Assembly (NCBI RefSeq): GCF_001469165.1
Contig: NZ_JABX01000035.1
Location: forward strand, 1 to 64,000
DNA length: 64,000 nucleotides
Reading direction: 5' to 3'
Source of the DNA: Thiohalocapsa sp. ML1
Lineage (GTDB): Bacteria > Pseudomonadota > Gammaproteobacteria > Chromatiales > Chromatiaceae
Positions within the stretch are counted from its first letter, which is position 1; each line of letters begins with the position of its first letter. A program made the position numbers and the translations under genes. Shown here one piece after another: positions 48,302-58,181 of this stretch. The notes beneath the pieces were generated by a model, which saw only the letters and a list, made by a program, of their open reading frames with translations, made no database searches and was not told the DNA's origin.

Positions 48302-48660
48302 GTTGTAAACCTGACATTCGATGTTGAAATACCGCCGGCGCAGGACCGACCGGGGTCGGAAAACCCTCGGCGGTACCTAGCCTTGCCTGATCTGGGCGCC
48401 GCGCACGCGCGGCCGCCCGCACTATTAAGCAATATGTGTGCCGATGATGGCATCGATGCGCCTGACGTCGCCAAGGCCGCCGCCGCGCAAGCGGTTCAGG
48501 CTGCCGGCGGCGGGCGCGCCACGCACCCGACGCGTCCCCCCAGAGCGGCATGGTAGTTGCTGATCCTTTTGGTCCATACGCGGCCGGAGTCTCAGCCGCT
48601 TCTTTGTGGTGCTGACGCACCTGCGGTGAGCTTGCGCGGGTCGCGGCGAGGCAGACGCCA
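48302..48660. other. 359-bp intergenic region between divergent genes
   Basis: The region should hold promoters for the unknown gene (minus) and the MscS-type gene (plus). An AT-richer patch (ACTATTAAGCAATATGTG) lies at 48421-48438. I see no gene, and the start of the channel gene within or after it is uncertain. Confidence 0.4.
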
Positions 48661-50130
48661 TTGTCTTGGATTGCTGTCGGCAGATATCCGCAGGGCTTGG
48701 CTCGGTTGCACCCGCTTGGCGGAGCACCGGCCGGTGCCGGCCATCGCGGTGGTCCTCGGCGTTGCGGCACGCGCGGGCGGAGGCTTCCGGCGAGCCTAAG
48801 GCTCGCGCCGGCCGCGCTCGCGCTCGGCCTGCTCGCCCCGTGGGCCGGGGCACAGGGCGTCGCCAACTCGGAGGCGCTCCCGGAGCTCGCCGACGAGACG
48901 GTGCCCACCCCGGAGCGGGTCGACGTCGAGCCCGGCGCACGCGATTCGGAGATCGCCCGTCGGCTCCGGGGCATTCTCGAGGCGGCGCGCTGGTTCGAGG
49001 ACCCGGCTGTGACGGTGCGCGACGGGGTCGCCGTCCTCGGCGGCACGAGGGACCGTGAGCAGTACCGGACCTGGGCCGCGGACCTCGCGCGGCGCACCGA
49101 GGACCTGGTCGCGCTGGTGAACCGCATCAAGGTGCGCGAGCAGCCGGCCTGGGACTTGGCGCCGGTGGCCGAGGAGCTTGAGCGACTCGGCCGTGCCACC
49201 CTCCTGGCTCTGCCTTACCTGCTGGTCGCCGCGCTGATCCTGACCCTTGCGTGGTGGGCGGCGAGGGGCTTCACCTGGCTCACGCGCCGGCTGCTGGCCC
49301 GCCGGGTGCGAGCGCCGCTGGTGCGCGATGTGCTCGCGCGTCTCGCCGGGCTCGCGCTGTTGCTGCTCGGGCTCTACATCGTGCTGCGCATTTCCGGGCT
49401 CACGCGCCTCGCCGTGACCGTGCTCGGCGGCACCGGCTTGCTCCGTCTCATCATCGGTATCGCGTTTCGCGACATCACCGAGAACTTTCTTGCGAGCATC
49501 CTGCTCAGCACCCAGCGGCCCTTCCAGTCCGGCGACTTCGTCGACATCGCGGGCGTCGAGGGCTATGTGCAGCGACTCACCACCCGCGCCACGAGCCTGA
49601 TGACGCTCGACGGCAACCATGTCGAGATTCCGAGCTCGACCGTCTACAAGAGCCCGATCTGCAACTACACCAGCAACCCGAATCGCCGCGTCAGCTTCCA
49701 GGTCGGCATCGGCTACGGAGACGCCATTGCCGACGCCCAGGCCACGGCGCTGCAAGTGCTGGCCGAGCACCCCGCCGTGCTGACTCGCCCGGAGCCGCAG
49801 GTGCTCGCCGACAGCCTGGGGCCGTCTACGGTCAATCTCGTCGTCTATTTCTGGCTCGACGGCAGCACGCAAAGCTGGCTCAAGGTGAAGTCGGCGGTGA
49901 TCCGCTTGGTCAAGCGCGCCTTGCAGGAGCAGGGCATCTCGATGCCGAGCGACGTGCGCGAGGTGGTTTTCCCGCGCGGTGTGCAGGTGGACATCAAGGA
50001 GCAGGGCGCGCCGGCGCGGTGCCGAGCCGGCCGAGCGGCCCGTCACGGAATCCTCCGCGCTCGCCACCGGCGCCGAGGCCGGGTTGGCGAGCGACGCCGG
50101 CGTGCTGGAGGATCAGGCCGCGCGATCTAG
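48661..50130 (+). CDS. BON-domain mechanosensitive channel (MscS family) with a shifted C-terminal tail
   Basis: The start is uncertain: the earliest in-frame start here is TTG 48661 and there is no in-frame ATG before the domains. A signal-like stretch (APAALALGLLAPWAGAQG) precedes a BON domain (DSEIARRLRGIL; VTVRDGVAVLGG; LVALVNRIKV). Three hydrophobic helices follow, then the MscS core: GGTGLLRLIIGIAFRDITEN, FQSGDFVDIAGVEGYVQRLT and LMTLDGNHVEIPSS. It should open under membrane tension to release solutes. After VFPRGVQVDIKEQGAPAR the frame runs into low-quality sequence, whereas the +1 frame gives a natural tail (AEPAERPVTESSALATGAEA to EGQDLLKIGGGNR, stop at 50182). A one-base frameshift near 50015 is therefore likely, real or a sequencing error. 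Confidence 0.8.
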   Translation: MSWIAVGRYPQGLARLHPLGGAPAGAGHRGGPRRCGTRGRRLPASLRLAPAALALGLLAPWAGAQGVANSEALPELADETVPTPERVDVEPGARDSEIARRLRGILEAARWFEDPAVTVRDGVAVLGGTRDREQYRTWAADLARRTEDLVALVNRIKVREQPAWDLAPVAEELERLGRATLLALPYLLVAALILTLAWWAARGFTWLTRRLLARRVRAPLVRDVLARLAGLALLLLGLYIVLRISGLTRLAVTVLGGTGLLRLIIGIAFRDITENFLASILLSTQRPFQSGDFVDIAGVEGYVQRLTTRATSLMTLDGNHVEIPSSTVYKSPICNYTSNPNRRVSFQVGIGYGDAIADAQATALQVLAEHPAVLTRPEPQVLADSLGPSTVNLVVYFWLDGSTQSWLKVKSAVIRLVKRALQEQGISMPSDVREVVFPRGVQVDIKEQGAPARCRAGRAARHGILRARHRRRGRVGERRRRAGGSGRAI

Positions 50131-50214
50131 GCCGCCGGACGAGGGGCAGGATCTGCTCAAGATCGGCGGCGGCAACCGTTGAGCCTAGTGCTTGGCTGCG
50201 AAATCCCGAGACGT

Positions 50215-50298
<84 letters not shown>

Positions 50299-50358
50299 GG
50301 TCAGTGAACGCCCCGCCGGTCCCTCCGGACACGCCGAAGCCCTGAGCGCCCTGATCGC

Positions 50359-51852
50359 CTAGCCGAGACTCGCACGGAACCGCGCAAAGCCGTCGCGCAC
50401 CGCCGCGGGCGGCGGCGCGGTGGCGAGGCTCGCGCCGACGCTGGCGAGCGTCGCGAGCAGCACCCCCGGCACGATCTCGTACAGGTCGAAGAGCCCGCCC
50501 GAGAGCTGCTTCCAGACCACGACGGTGACGCCGCCGACGACCACGCCGGCGAGCGCGCCGGCCCAATTCATGCGCGGCCAGTAAAGGCTCAGCACCAGCA
50601 CGGGTCCGAAGGCGGCGCCGAAGCCGGCCCAGGCATAGCCGACCAAGCCGAGCACGGTGCTGCCGGGATCGAAGGCGAGCAGCAGCGCGACGACGGCGAG
50701 CAGCACGACGGCGAGGCGGCCGACCAGCACGATCTCCGTCTGGCTCGCGGCGGGGCGGAGCAGCTTGCGGTACAGGTCCTCGGCCAGCGCGGACGACGAG
50801 ACCAAGAGCTGGGAGTCCGCCGTGGACATGATGGCGGCCAGGATCGCGACCAGCAGCACGCCCGCGATGACGGGATGGAAGAGCGCGTTGACCAGCACCA
50901 TGAAGATGGTCTCGGCGTCCGCGAGCTCGCCGCCGGCGTTGGTCTGCACCCAGGCCGCGCCGGCGAGCCCGACCAGCAGCGCCCCGGCCATGCTGAGCCC
51001 GGACCAGGTGACGGCGATGCGCCGCGCCACAGGCACGTCGGCGCCGGAGCGGATGCCGGCGAAGCGCGCGAGGATGTGCGGCTGACCGAAGTAGCCGAGC
51101 CCCCAGGCCGCGAGCGACACGATGGCGATGATGCCGAGCGGCTTGCCGGCGTTGTCCCGCCACAGGGTCAGCAGCTCGGGGTTGGTCTCTCGCAGCGTCG
51201 CGAGCATCGGCCCGACGCCGCCGTCCGCGTGGATGGCCCACACCGGCACGACGAGCAGCGCCGCGGCCATCAAGAGCCCCTGCACCAGGTCCGTCCAGGA
51301 CACGGCGAGAAAACCGCCGAACAGCGTGTAGGACACCACGAACAGTGTGCCGATGACGACGGCGATCTCGTAATCGAAGCCGAACACGGTCTCGAACAGC
51401 TTGCCCGCGGCGACCAGCCCGGAGCTGGTGTAGAACAGGAAGAACAACAGCACGAAGCCCGCCGAGACCGCTTGCAACACGTGCCGCGGGTCGCCGAAGC
51501 GGTTCGCGAAGAACTCCGGGATGGTCAGCGCATCGTCCGCGGCATAGCTGTAGAGGCGCAGCCGCCGCGCGACCACGAGCCAGTTGAGCCAGGTGCCGAG
51601 CAGGAGCCCGCCCGCGAGCCACAGCGCCTCGATGCCGGACGCGAACGCGAACCCCGGCAGGCCGAGCAAGAGCCAGCCGCTCATGTCCGACGCGCCGGCC
51701 GACAGCGCCGCCGGCCAGGGCCCGAGGCTGCGCCCGCCCAGAAAGTAGCCCGAGGAGTCCTGCGTGCGGTGGTAGGCCCAGGCGCCGATGGCGAGCATCA
51801 GGGCCAGATAGACCAGAAAGGTGGCGGTGATGGCGATGTCGAAATTGGGCAT
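50359..51852 (-). CDS. putP: Sodium/solute symporter, PutP (proline permease) type
   Basis: 497 residues from ATG 51852, with AGGA 7 nt upstream; a longer in-frame extension is not family-like. Members of the SSS family have about 13 membrane helices. Seen: LVYLALMLAIGAWAYHRTQD, SSGYFLGGRSLGPWPAALSA, GASDMSGWLLLGLPG (sodium/substrate helix), LRLYSYAADDALTIPEFFAN, GYFGQPHILARF, and MSTADSQLLVSSSALAEDLY. It imports proline with Na+, for osmoprotection or nutrition. Helix count and motifs fit; substrate assignment is by family. Confidence 0.9.
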   Translation of the reverse strand: MPNFDIAITATFLVYLALMLAIGAWAYHRTQDSSGYFLGGRSLGPWPAALSAGASDMSGWLLLGLPGFAFASGIEALWLAGGLLLGTWLNWLVVARRLRLYSYAADDALTIPEFFANRFGDPRHVLQAVSAGFVLLFFLFYTSSGLVAAGKLFETVFGFDYEIAVVIGTLFVVSYTLFGGFLAVSWTDLVQGLLMAAALLVVPVWAIHADGGVGPMLATLRETNPELLTLWRDNAGKPLGIIAIVSLAAWGLGYFGQPHILARFAGIRSGADVPVARRIAVTWSGLSMAGALLVGLAGAAWVQTNAGGELADAETIFMVLVNALFHPVIAGVLLVAILAAIMSTADSQLLVSSSALAEDLYRKLLRPAASQTEIVLVGRLAVVLLAVVALLLAFDPGSTVLGLVGYAWAGFGAAFGPVLVLSLYWPRMNWAGALAGVVVGGVTVVVWKQLSGGLFDLYEIVPGVLLATLASVGASLATAPPPAAVRDGFARFRASLG

Positions 51853-52139
51853 GGGCCGGTCCTGATGGCGGGCGGGCGGGCGGGCGAAGACGGCGGCGGA
51901 CGGCGTCCGGGCACGGCCGGATGCATCGTTCGGGCATCCGCCCTTGCGCACGCCCATCAACCTAACATGGGAGCGTGCCGGGCTGCACCGCCTGGGGCGG
52001 CCGTGCACGCCGGGCGTTTGCGCCGCTGCCGGCCGGGGTTACCATGCAGGCAGTACCGACTCCCGTCCAGCCTGGCACCCCGTTGCACCGGTCGCCGGCG
52101 GGCGAGGAGTCGTGCAATGACCTTGGAACAAGAGCGGAC
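51853..52139. other. Divergent intergenic region between the symporter and the 1207-residue protein gene
   Basis: Contains the putP leader with its AGGA ribosome-binding site. No further gene seen; the plus-strand half continues into the inverted repeat and heptamers at 52140-52260. Confidence 0.4.
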
Positions 52140-52187
52140 GGTCCGCACAGCGGACCCTACCGAGTCCGCTGTGCGGACCATCGGCTT
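52140..52187 (+). repeat. Perfect 16-bp inverted repeat, shared with 37971-37993
   Basis: GGTCCGCACAGCGGAC (52140-52155), 8-nt loop, GTCCGCTGTGCGGACC (52164-52179), then ATCGGC. The right arm plus ATCGGC is repeated at about 37971-37993. Each arm is also partly self-complementary. Confidence 0.9.
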
Positions 52188-52204
52188 TGGAGCCGACGCT
52201 TACG

Positions 52205-52260
52205 CAAGCTCGGGCCTAGGCCCTAGACCCCTAGCCCCCAGCCCCTAGGCCCTAGCCCCT
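52205..52260 (+). repeat. CTAG heptamers in the leader of the 1207-residue protein gene
   Basis: A run of CCCTAGG, CCCTAGA and CCCTAGC-type 7-bp units ends 6 nt before the ATG at 52267, replacing a normal Shine-Dalgarno. Same arrangement as in front of treS-mak. Confidence 0.8.
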
Positions 52261-52266
52261 CAATTC

Positions 52267-55200
52267 ATGCCAACAGCCAACGCCAAGGCCTTCCGCCAGC
52301 AGATCCTGAAACCCGCCGAGGGCGTGTTCCTGTTCCACGCCCGGGCCATTGAGCGCCTCATCGAAGACGAGTTTGGCGCCGCGGCGCGGGGCGTGCCGAT
52401 CCCGGACCTGCCCTACTACTTGATGCCGCGGGAGGCCTTCCTGTCCGGCCTCGAGACCGAGAACGCCGAGGCGCTGTCGGTCATCGAGGGCCTGCGCCTG
52501 CCCAAGTACGTCGTGCTGCTGCCGAGCCCGAGCACGCAGATCTACGGCGAGCAGGCCTTCGCGCGGCTGCGGCACGACTACTGGCGGCGGGGCTTCGAGG
52601 CCGAGGTCGCCCGCGCCTGGCAGAACGCCCGCGATGACAACCAGGACACGGCGCTCTTCGGCGCCGGTGCGCTGCGCGGGCTGATCGGCGAGCACGCCTT
52701 CGCCGAGGTGCAGGGAGTGCTCGAGCGCGACGGCATTACCCTGTCTCTGTGGGATGCGGAGCTGGTGACGCGGAGCTTCGCCGCGCTCGTGGTCCGGCTG
52801 CGCTACTTCGCGCCCGGCGCCCGCGGCTTCTACTTCCCGGCCATCCAGGTCTGGCCCGCCGTCGATGCGTGGCTGGAGGCGAGCGGGCTCGATCTGCCCG
52901 TGCCCAGCCGCAACGGCCGCCGGCCGCTGCTCCTGATCAAGAGCTGCCCCGAAGGCAGCGAGCTGCCGGCGCTGCCGCCGCTGCTGCCCGCCGGGTTGCC
53001 GTTCGGGGCGTCGGACCCCGACATGGCCCTGGCCTTGGCCGGCGCCGCGGCGACGCTGCCCGTGGCGGCGGAGCTGCCGGGCGAGGACGCCGGCGCTCCG
53101 GTCCCGCATGCGGCGGATGCGGGCCTGCCACCGTCGCTGGAGCGCCTCTATCTGGCAGCGCTGCGACGCGGCTCGCGCCTGCGCCGGCACAAGGGCTGGC
53201 TCCCGCGGCTGCGGGCCGACCTCGGCCACGGTGCCCGCCTGCTCGCCGCCCGGCTGCTGTTTCTGCCGGGGCTCGACGACATCGGCTTCGCGCCGGCGCC
53301 GGGCCGCGCCATGGGCTGGCACAAGCTCGGGCTCATGCTGTTCGAGCACGCCATCGGCTCCGCGCAGCGCGCCGAGCTCGAAGGCCGCTTCGCCCACGAG
53401 CTGCGCTGTCTGGCGGATGCACGCCACCTCGCGCAGCGCCTGAGCCGGCCGGCGCGCTCGGCACCGGCGGCGGTGGACGAGGCCATCGCCGCCCGCGAGG
53501 CCGAGGCAGAGGATCACCTCGCGGACCTCTTGGCCGCGAAGTGGAAGCTCGACCTGGCCACCGCCGACGACATCCACGACTTGGTCGGGCGCCTCGCCGC
53601 CGAGGATCGCAAGCGCTTCGGCTCGGCACCCGCGCGCACGCTGCTCGCGTGCCTGGAACAGGTGCTGTCCGAGAGCCGCAGCGACTACTACCGGCTGCGC
53701 TTCGGCCGCTGGCTGTTGACCTTTGGTCGGCGGCGCCTGCGCGAGGTGCTGCCATTCCAGTCGCTGCTCAAGGCGCTGCGTGCGATGGACATCGCCGCCG
53801 CGCGCCTCGATGAGATGCCCTGGGCCATCACGGACCTGGAGCGCTTCGGCCGGGCGCTCGCCGCGCTCACGGCACGCGTCAACGCCCGGCTCGATGCACA
53901 GATCATGCCGCGCGTGGAGCAGGCCATGCGCGAGGCGGACTTCGTGCCGCGGGACCATCGCGAGAACGTCGCCGCGCAGAAAATGAAGCTGGAGCTGCAG
54001 GACGTCATCAAGCAGCGCCGGCATCTCAAGTTCACGGACGTGCGCGACATCGTCGCCCGCAACATCCTTAGGCTGCCGGACCCGACGTTGTCGGAGTTCT
54101 TCCGCGGCGACCGGCTCGCGCGCTTCGACCGCACCGCCGCCGAGGCGCTGCCCGGCGTCTACCGGCCGGGCGAGATCTACATCAAGGGGCTGCAGCAGTT
54201 GAGCGCCCCGCTGTTCGGCACCGGACCCGGGCGCAAGCTCTCGCGCTACGTGCTGGTGCCCTTCGGCGCGGCCTATCTGCTGCTAAAAAGCATCGACATG
54301 CTGATGGAGCTGGTGCCGGACTACGACAAGTCCTTCCGGTTCGCGAACCTCACGGACGTGATGCTGCTTGGCGGCATCGTGAATCTGGTCATGCACACGG
54401 GCATCGGCCGCCACATCGCCGTGTCGCTGTGGCAGGGGCTCGCGGCGACGCTACGCTTTCTGTTCTACGACGGTCTGACCCGGCTGATGCGCTGGCCGCC
54501 AATCGCGGAGCTCTTAACCACCGGGCTGGTGCGCGGGCTCGGGCGCAACATCGTGCAGCCGCTCCTGATCGGGATGCTGCCGCTGATCCCAATCATCGTG
54601 CTCGCGGTGTTCGTGGAGGAGGTGCCCATCGAGCCCGGCCTGTGGCTCGCGGCGCTCGCCTTCGCGCTCGGCACCTTCGCGCGCAACACGCCGACGGGGC
54701 GGCGCTTCCTGGACAATCTCAGCACCCGCATCGGGCTCTATCTCAGGCGCATCAACCAGGCGCTGTTCATCGGGCTAGTGCAAGCGCTGCTGTACTTCTT
54801 CAAAGAGGTCACGCGGCGCTTCGCGCAGCTCTTGCACCGCGTGGACGAGTCGCTGACGCACCATCTCGGCGAGCACCCGGCGAGCCTCATCGGCAAGGCG
54901 CTGGTGGCGCCGCTGTGGCGCTTCGCCGAGGCGCTGATCCAGTTCTACGTGACGGTGCTGGTGGAGCCGCAGGTGAACCCCGTCAAGCACTTTCCCATCG
55001 TCAGCATCGGCCATAAGATTCTGTTGCCCTTCCTGCCCGCCATCACCTCGGCCTTCGTCGAGGTCTCCAGCTCCGTGCTGCCCGCCGTCGTCGCCTATCC
55101 GCTGGTGACGCTCACCATCGTGTTGCTGCCGGGGCTGTTCGGCTTCTTCGTCTGGGAGCTGAAGGAGAACTGGAAGCTCTACCAGGCCAACCACCAAGAC

Positions 55201-55890
55201 GGCCTCGCCGCCGCCGACCGGCCCCAGTCGCCCTTCGGCGACGGCGACGACACCGAGCCGCTGCCGGTGGAGCCCGCCGCCGTCGGGCACCACGGCGAGA
55301 GCGTGCGCGCGCTGATGTCCCGCGGCTTTCACTCCGGCGCGCTGCCGAAGGCCTTCGACCGGCTGCGGCGCGTGATCCGCGCGGAGCTGCGCGACCAGCA
55401 ACCCTATCCGCACCGGCTGCGGCGCGTGCAGCGCCAGTTGGAGGATGTGCGCCATGCGCTGCGGGTGTTCTTCGAGCGCGAGCTCATCTACGCGCTGCGC
55501 GAGCGCTGCCGGGACCCAAACTGCAGCCTGACGCGGATCGACAGCGGCACGCCGCGCATCGCGACCAACCTGGTGGAGCTGTCGGTGGACATCTACCCCG
55601 GTGCGCGCCGCGACGGCAGCGGCCCGAGTCTGGACGCGCTGTCGCAGGACAAGCTCGCCGAGCCCCTGACGCTCTGCATCCGGCTCTTCTACCGCGCCCC
55701 GCGTATCCGCCTGGAGACCGAGATCGGCGGCCACGCCGAGCGCATCGGCCCCTACTGCTGGTCGCTCATCGCCGCCGACCTCAAGCTCTTCGCCGGCCGC
55801 GCCGGCGCCGACCTCAAGACGCTTGAGCTCGGCCTGCCCGCCGAGCCCGCGGACTCGGCCGCGCCGCGGCAGCTGCGCGCCGTCGCCTGA
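52267..55890 (+). CDS. Unrecognised 1207-residue protein with membrane segments
   Basis: A large protein without a signal peptide. Residues ~1-640 are soluble-looking and helical (AEGVFLFHARAIERLIEDEF; PYYLMPREAFLSGLETEN; DYYRLRFGRWLLTFGRR). Several hydrophobic segments follow between ~655 and 980: YVLVPFGAAYLLLKSIDMLM, NIVQPLLIGMLPLIPIIVLA, WLAALAFALGTFA, LFIGLVQALLYFF, and PAVVAYPLVTLTIVLLPGLF. The C-terminal ~220 residues are again soluble and Arg-rich (FERELIYALRERCRD; TEIGGHAERIGPYCWSLI). No catalytic or nucleotide-binding motif is evident. The gene is intact and isolated. The leader lacks a Shine-Dalgarno. I cannot assign a function. Confidence 0.8.
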   Translation: MPTANAKAFRQQILKPAEGVFLFHARAIERLIEDEFGAAARGVPIPDLPYYLMPREAFLSGLETENAEALSVIEGLRLPKYVVLLPSPSTQIYGEQAFARLRHDYWRRGFEAEVARAWQNARDDNQDTALFGAGALRGLIGEHAFAEVQGVLERDGITLSLWDAELVTRSFAALVVRLRYFAPGARGFYFPAIQVWPAVDAWLEASGLDLPVPSRNGRRPLLLIKSCPEGSELPALPPLLPAGLPFGASDPDMALALAGAAATLPVAAELPGEDAGAPVPHAADAGLPPSLERLYLAALRRGSRLRRHKGWLPRLRADLGHGARLLAARLLFLPGLDDIGFAPAPGRAMGWHKLGLMLFEHAIGSAQRAELEGRFAHELRCLADARHLAQRLSRPARSAPAAVDEAIAAREAEAEDHLADLLAAKWKLDLATADDIHDLVGRLAAEDRKRFGSAPARTLLACLEQVLSESRSDYYRLRFGRWLLTFGRRRLREVLPFQSLLKALRAMDIAAARLDEMPWAITDLERFGRALAALTARVNARLDAQIMPRVEQAMREADFVPRDHRENVAAQKMKLELQDVIKQRRHLKFTDVRDIVARNILRLPDPTLSEFFRGDRLARFDRTAAEALPGVYRPGEIYIKGLQQLSAPLFGTGPGRKLSRYVLVPFGAAYLLLKSIDMLMELVPDYDKSFRFANLTDVMLLGGIVNLVMHTGIGRHIAVSLWQGLAATLRFLFYDGLTRLMRWPPIAELLTTGLVRGLGRNIVQPLLIGMLPLIPIIVLAVFVEEVPIEPGLWLAALAFALGTFARNTPTGRRFLDNLSTRIGLYLRRINQALFIGLVQALLYFFKEVTRRFAQLLHRVDESLTHHLGEHPASLIGKALVAPLWRFAEALIQFYVTVLVEPQVNPVKHFPIVSIGHKILLPFLPAITSAFVEVSSSVLPAVVAYPLVTLTIVLLPGLFGFFVWELKENWKLYQANHQDGLAAADRPQSPFGDGDDTEPLPVEPAAVGHHGESVRALMSRGFHSGALPKAFDRLRRVIRAELRDQQPYPHRLRRVQRQLEDVRHALRVFFERELIYALRERCRDPNCSLTRIDSGTPRIATNLVELSVDIYPGARRDGSGPSLDALSQDKLAEPLTLCIRLFYRAPRIRLETEIGGHAERIGPYCWSLIAADLKLFAGRAGADLKTLELGLPAEPADSAAPRQLRAVA

Positions 55891-55899
55891 GCCGGGAGG

Positions 55900-55993
55900 G
55901 CCGGCGTCCCGCCGGCCAACTGGAAGCGCCGGCGTCCCGCCGGCCAACTGGAAGCGCCGGCGTCCCGCCGGCCAACTGGGAGCGCCGGCGTCG
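55900..55993 (+). repeat. 28-bp tandem repeat, 3.3 copies
   Basis: Units begin at 55900, 55928, 55956 and 55984; each contains GCCGGCGTCCCGCCGGC, which forms a 6-bp hairpin, followed by CAACTGGAAGC. It begins 10 bp after the preceding stop. Units are contiguous with no spacers. Confidence 0.93.
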
Positions 55994-56503
55994 TCTGGCT
56001 CGCTGCCTCGCCGATGCAACACGGGTGGCGCCCCTTCGACGCCCAAAGTCAGCCGCAGCCCGCGCCAAACTTGCCCTTGATCGTCATCCCGACCCGCGCC
56101 GCGGGCTCCATGCGTAGCCAGGGCTTCCAGCCCTGGTGGCGTCAGGCCAGGATGGCCTGACGACGCAGGCGACCGCTGCTTTGGTCGGCGCCATGATCAA
56201 GGCTCGGGGTAGTACCACGCCGACGCCCTCGGCTCCGTCGTCGCTCGCCGACCCCCACCGGAGATCGCAACGCTGCACTGCCGTAGAGCGGTTGTTGTGC
56301 CGCCCGGACGCCCCGCAGGACCCTGCGACCGCCCGCTACAGCCGACCCGCACCGCCCCGGCGACAGGCCCCGGCGCCGACGCGCCGGGAGTCGTCCGTCG
56401 CTGGACCTGCAGCACCCGCTCAGGCCACACGGCCGCGGGTCGCGAGGGCGTGCTAGAGTCTTGTCGAGAAGATCGATCCCGCCCCGCGAGGCGGCCTCCC
56501 GCC
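55994..56503. other. Intergenic region with a dispersed palindrome
   Basis: Holds the palindromic element at 56112-56165 (CTTCCAGCCCTGGTGGCGTC, CAGGCCAGGATGGCCTGACG), which matches the reverse strand of 45846-45906. The rest, up to the ATG at 56504, shows no gene; frames that extend upstream of that ATG are not protein-like. Confidence 0.6.
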
Positions 56504-58057
56504 ATGACCCAACGCGCCCTGCCCATCGGCATCCAGACCTTCCGCGAGATCCGCGAAGGCGATTTCTACTATGTGGACAAGACCGGCTTTGCGCTGCGGC
56601 TGATCGAGGAGGGCAAATACTATTTCCTCTCCCGCCCGCGGCGCTTTGGCAAGTCGCTGTTCCTGGATACGCTCGCGGAGCTGTTCGAGGGCAACGCGGC
56701 GCTGTTCACCGGGCTCGCGGCGGAGCGGCACTGGGACTGGTCGCGGCGCTTTCCGGTGATTCGGCTCAGCTTTGCCGAGGGGGTGCTGGCGAGTCGGCAG
56801 GCCCTCGACCGGCGCATCGAAGACCTGATCCGCATCAACCGCGACGCCCTCGGCGTGAGCCTGTACCCGGACCTGGATATCCCGGGGCAATTCGGCGAGC
56901 TGATCCGTCAGGCGCACGCTGCCGTCGGCGAGCGTGTCGTGGTGCTGGTGGACGAGTACGACAAGCCCATCCTGGACAACATCACCAATCCGGCCACGGC
57001 GCGCGAGATGCGCGACGGGCTGCGCAATCTCTACTCGGTCATCAAGGGCCAGGATGCGCATATCCGCTTCGCCTTCCTCACCGGGGTGAGCAAGTTCAGC
57101 AAGGTGAGCCTGTTCTCGGGGCTCAACAATCTCCGGGACATCACCGTCGATGCACGTTATTCGGCCATCTGCGGCTATACCGAGGCGGATCTCGATGAGG
57201 TCTTCGCGCCGGCGCTGGAGGGGCTCGACCGCGAACAGATCCGCGCCTGGTACAACGGCTACAACTGGCTCGGCGAGGCCGTCTACAATCCCTTCGATGT
57301 CTTGCTGATGTTGGATGCGCGCGAGTTTCGTCCCTGGTGGTTCGAAACCGGCACGCCGACCTTTCTCGTGGATGTGCTCACCGAGCGCGGGTATTTCACG
57401 CCGGACCTCGCCAGGGTGCGCGCCTCGGAGGCGTTGCTGTCGACCTTCGATGTGGACCAACTGGCGCCCGAGGCGCTGCTCTGGCAGACCGGCTATCTGA
57501 CCTTCACCGGCTCGCGCCAGATCGGCGCGCGCCGGGAGTACAGCCTGGGTTATCCCAATCTCGAAGTGGAGTCCGCGCTCAACGATGCGCTGCTCAAAGG
57601 ACTGATGGGCGATGCCACGCAGGCGGAGCGTGCCGTCAGTCGGCTGTACGATGTGCTGGTCGCCGCCGATTTCCAAGCCCTGCGCCAGCACATCGTCAGC
57701 CTCTTCGCCGCCATCCCGCACCACTGGCACGACGGCAACGAGATCGCCCGCTACGAAGGGTTCTATTGCAGCGTCTTCTACAGCCACCTGGCGGCGCTCG
57801 GGCTGGATCTCGCCACCGAGGATGCCAGCAGCCACGGCCGCCTGGATCTGCGCCTGCGCTTCAACGGCCAGATCTGGCTGTTCGAGCTCAAGGTGGTGGA
57901 GCTGGAGCCAAACGGCGCCGCGCTGCAGCAGATCAAGGACCGGGGCTATGCCGAGAAATACCGCGCCGAGGGGCTGCCGATGCATCTCATCGGCATCGAA
58001 TTCAGCCGCAAGGAGCGCACCCTGGTGGGCTTCGAGATGGAGACGATAGCCCCGTGA
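56504..58057 (+). CDS. AAA-ATPase-like protein with C-terminal PD-(D/E)XK nuclease domain
   Basis: 517 residues from ATG 56504 (GAGGCGG upstream). N-terminal AAA-ATPase-like domain (PF09820 type): LPIGIQTFREIREGDFYYVD, the P-loop RPRRFGKSLFLDTL, the Walker-B-like VVVLVDEYDKPILDNI, and FLTGVSKFSKVSLFSGLNNL. The C-terminal part is PD-(D/E)XK-like (PDDEXK_9): GYPNLEVESALND, EGFYCSVFYSHLAALGLDL, and GRLDLRLRFNGQIWLFELKV with D-x(n)-ELK. Such proteins occur in many copies in bacteria with large genomes and are sometimes grouped with mobile or defence genes; their function is unproven. The gene is intact and stands alone among repeats. Confidence 0.88.
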   Translation: MTQRALPIGIQTFREIREGDFYYVDKTGFALRLIEEGKYYFLSRPRRFGKSLFLDTLAELFEGNAALFTGLAAERHWDWSRRFPVIRLSFAEGVLASRQALDRRIEDLIRINRDALGVSLYPDLDIPGQFGELIRQAHAAVGERVVVLVDEYDKPILDNITNPATAREMRDGLRNLYSVIKGQDAHIRFAFLTGVSKFSKVSLFSGLNNLRDITVDARYSAICGYTEADLDEVFAPALEGLDREQIRAWYNGYNWLGEAVYNPFDVLLMLDAREFRPWWFETGTPTFLVDVLTERGYFTPDLARVRASEALLSTFDVDQLAPEALLWQTGYLTFTGSRQIGARREYSLGYPNLEVESALNDALLKGLMGDATQAERAVSRLYDVLVAADFQALRQHIVSLFAAIPHHWHDGNEIARYEGFYCSVFYSHLAALGLDLATEDASSHGRLDLRLRFNGQIWLFELKVVELEPNGAALQQIKDRGYAEKYRAEGLPMHLIGIEFSRKERTLVGFEMETIAP

Positions 58058-58181
58058 CCAGGAGTCCACGGGACGACCGTCCGCGAGGTCCGGCGTCGAT
58101 GCGCCGCGGCACGCACCGCACGACCCGCTAATCGCATACCGATTCTCTAGCCCTCACAGCCCGCGAACGGGTAGAGGAACT

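Noticed and set aside
55900-55993. CRISPR-like array of 28-bp repeats
   Set aside because: The units are directly adjacent with no unique spacers and there are no cas genes; it is an ordinary tandem repeat with a hairpin.
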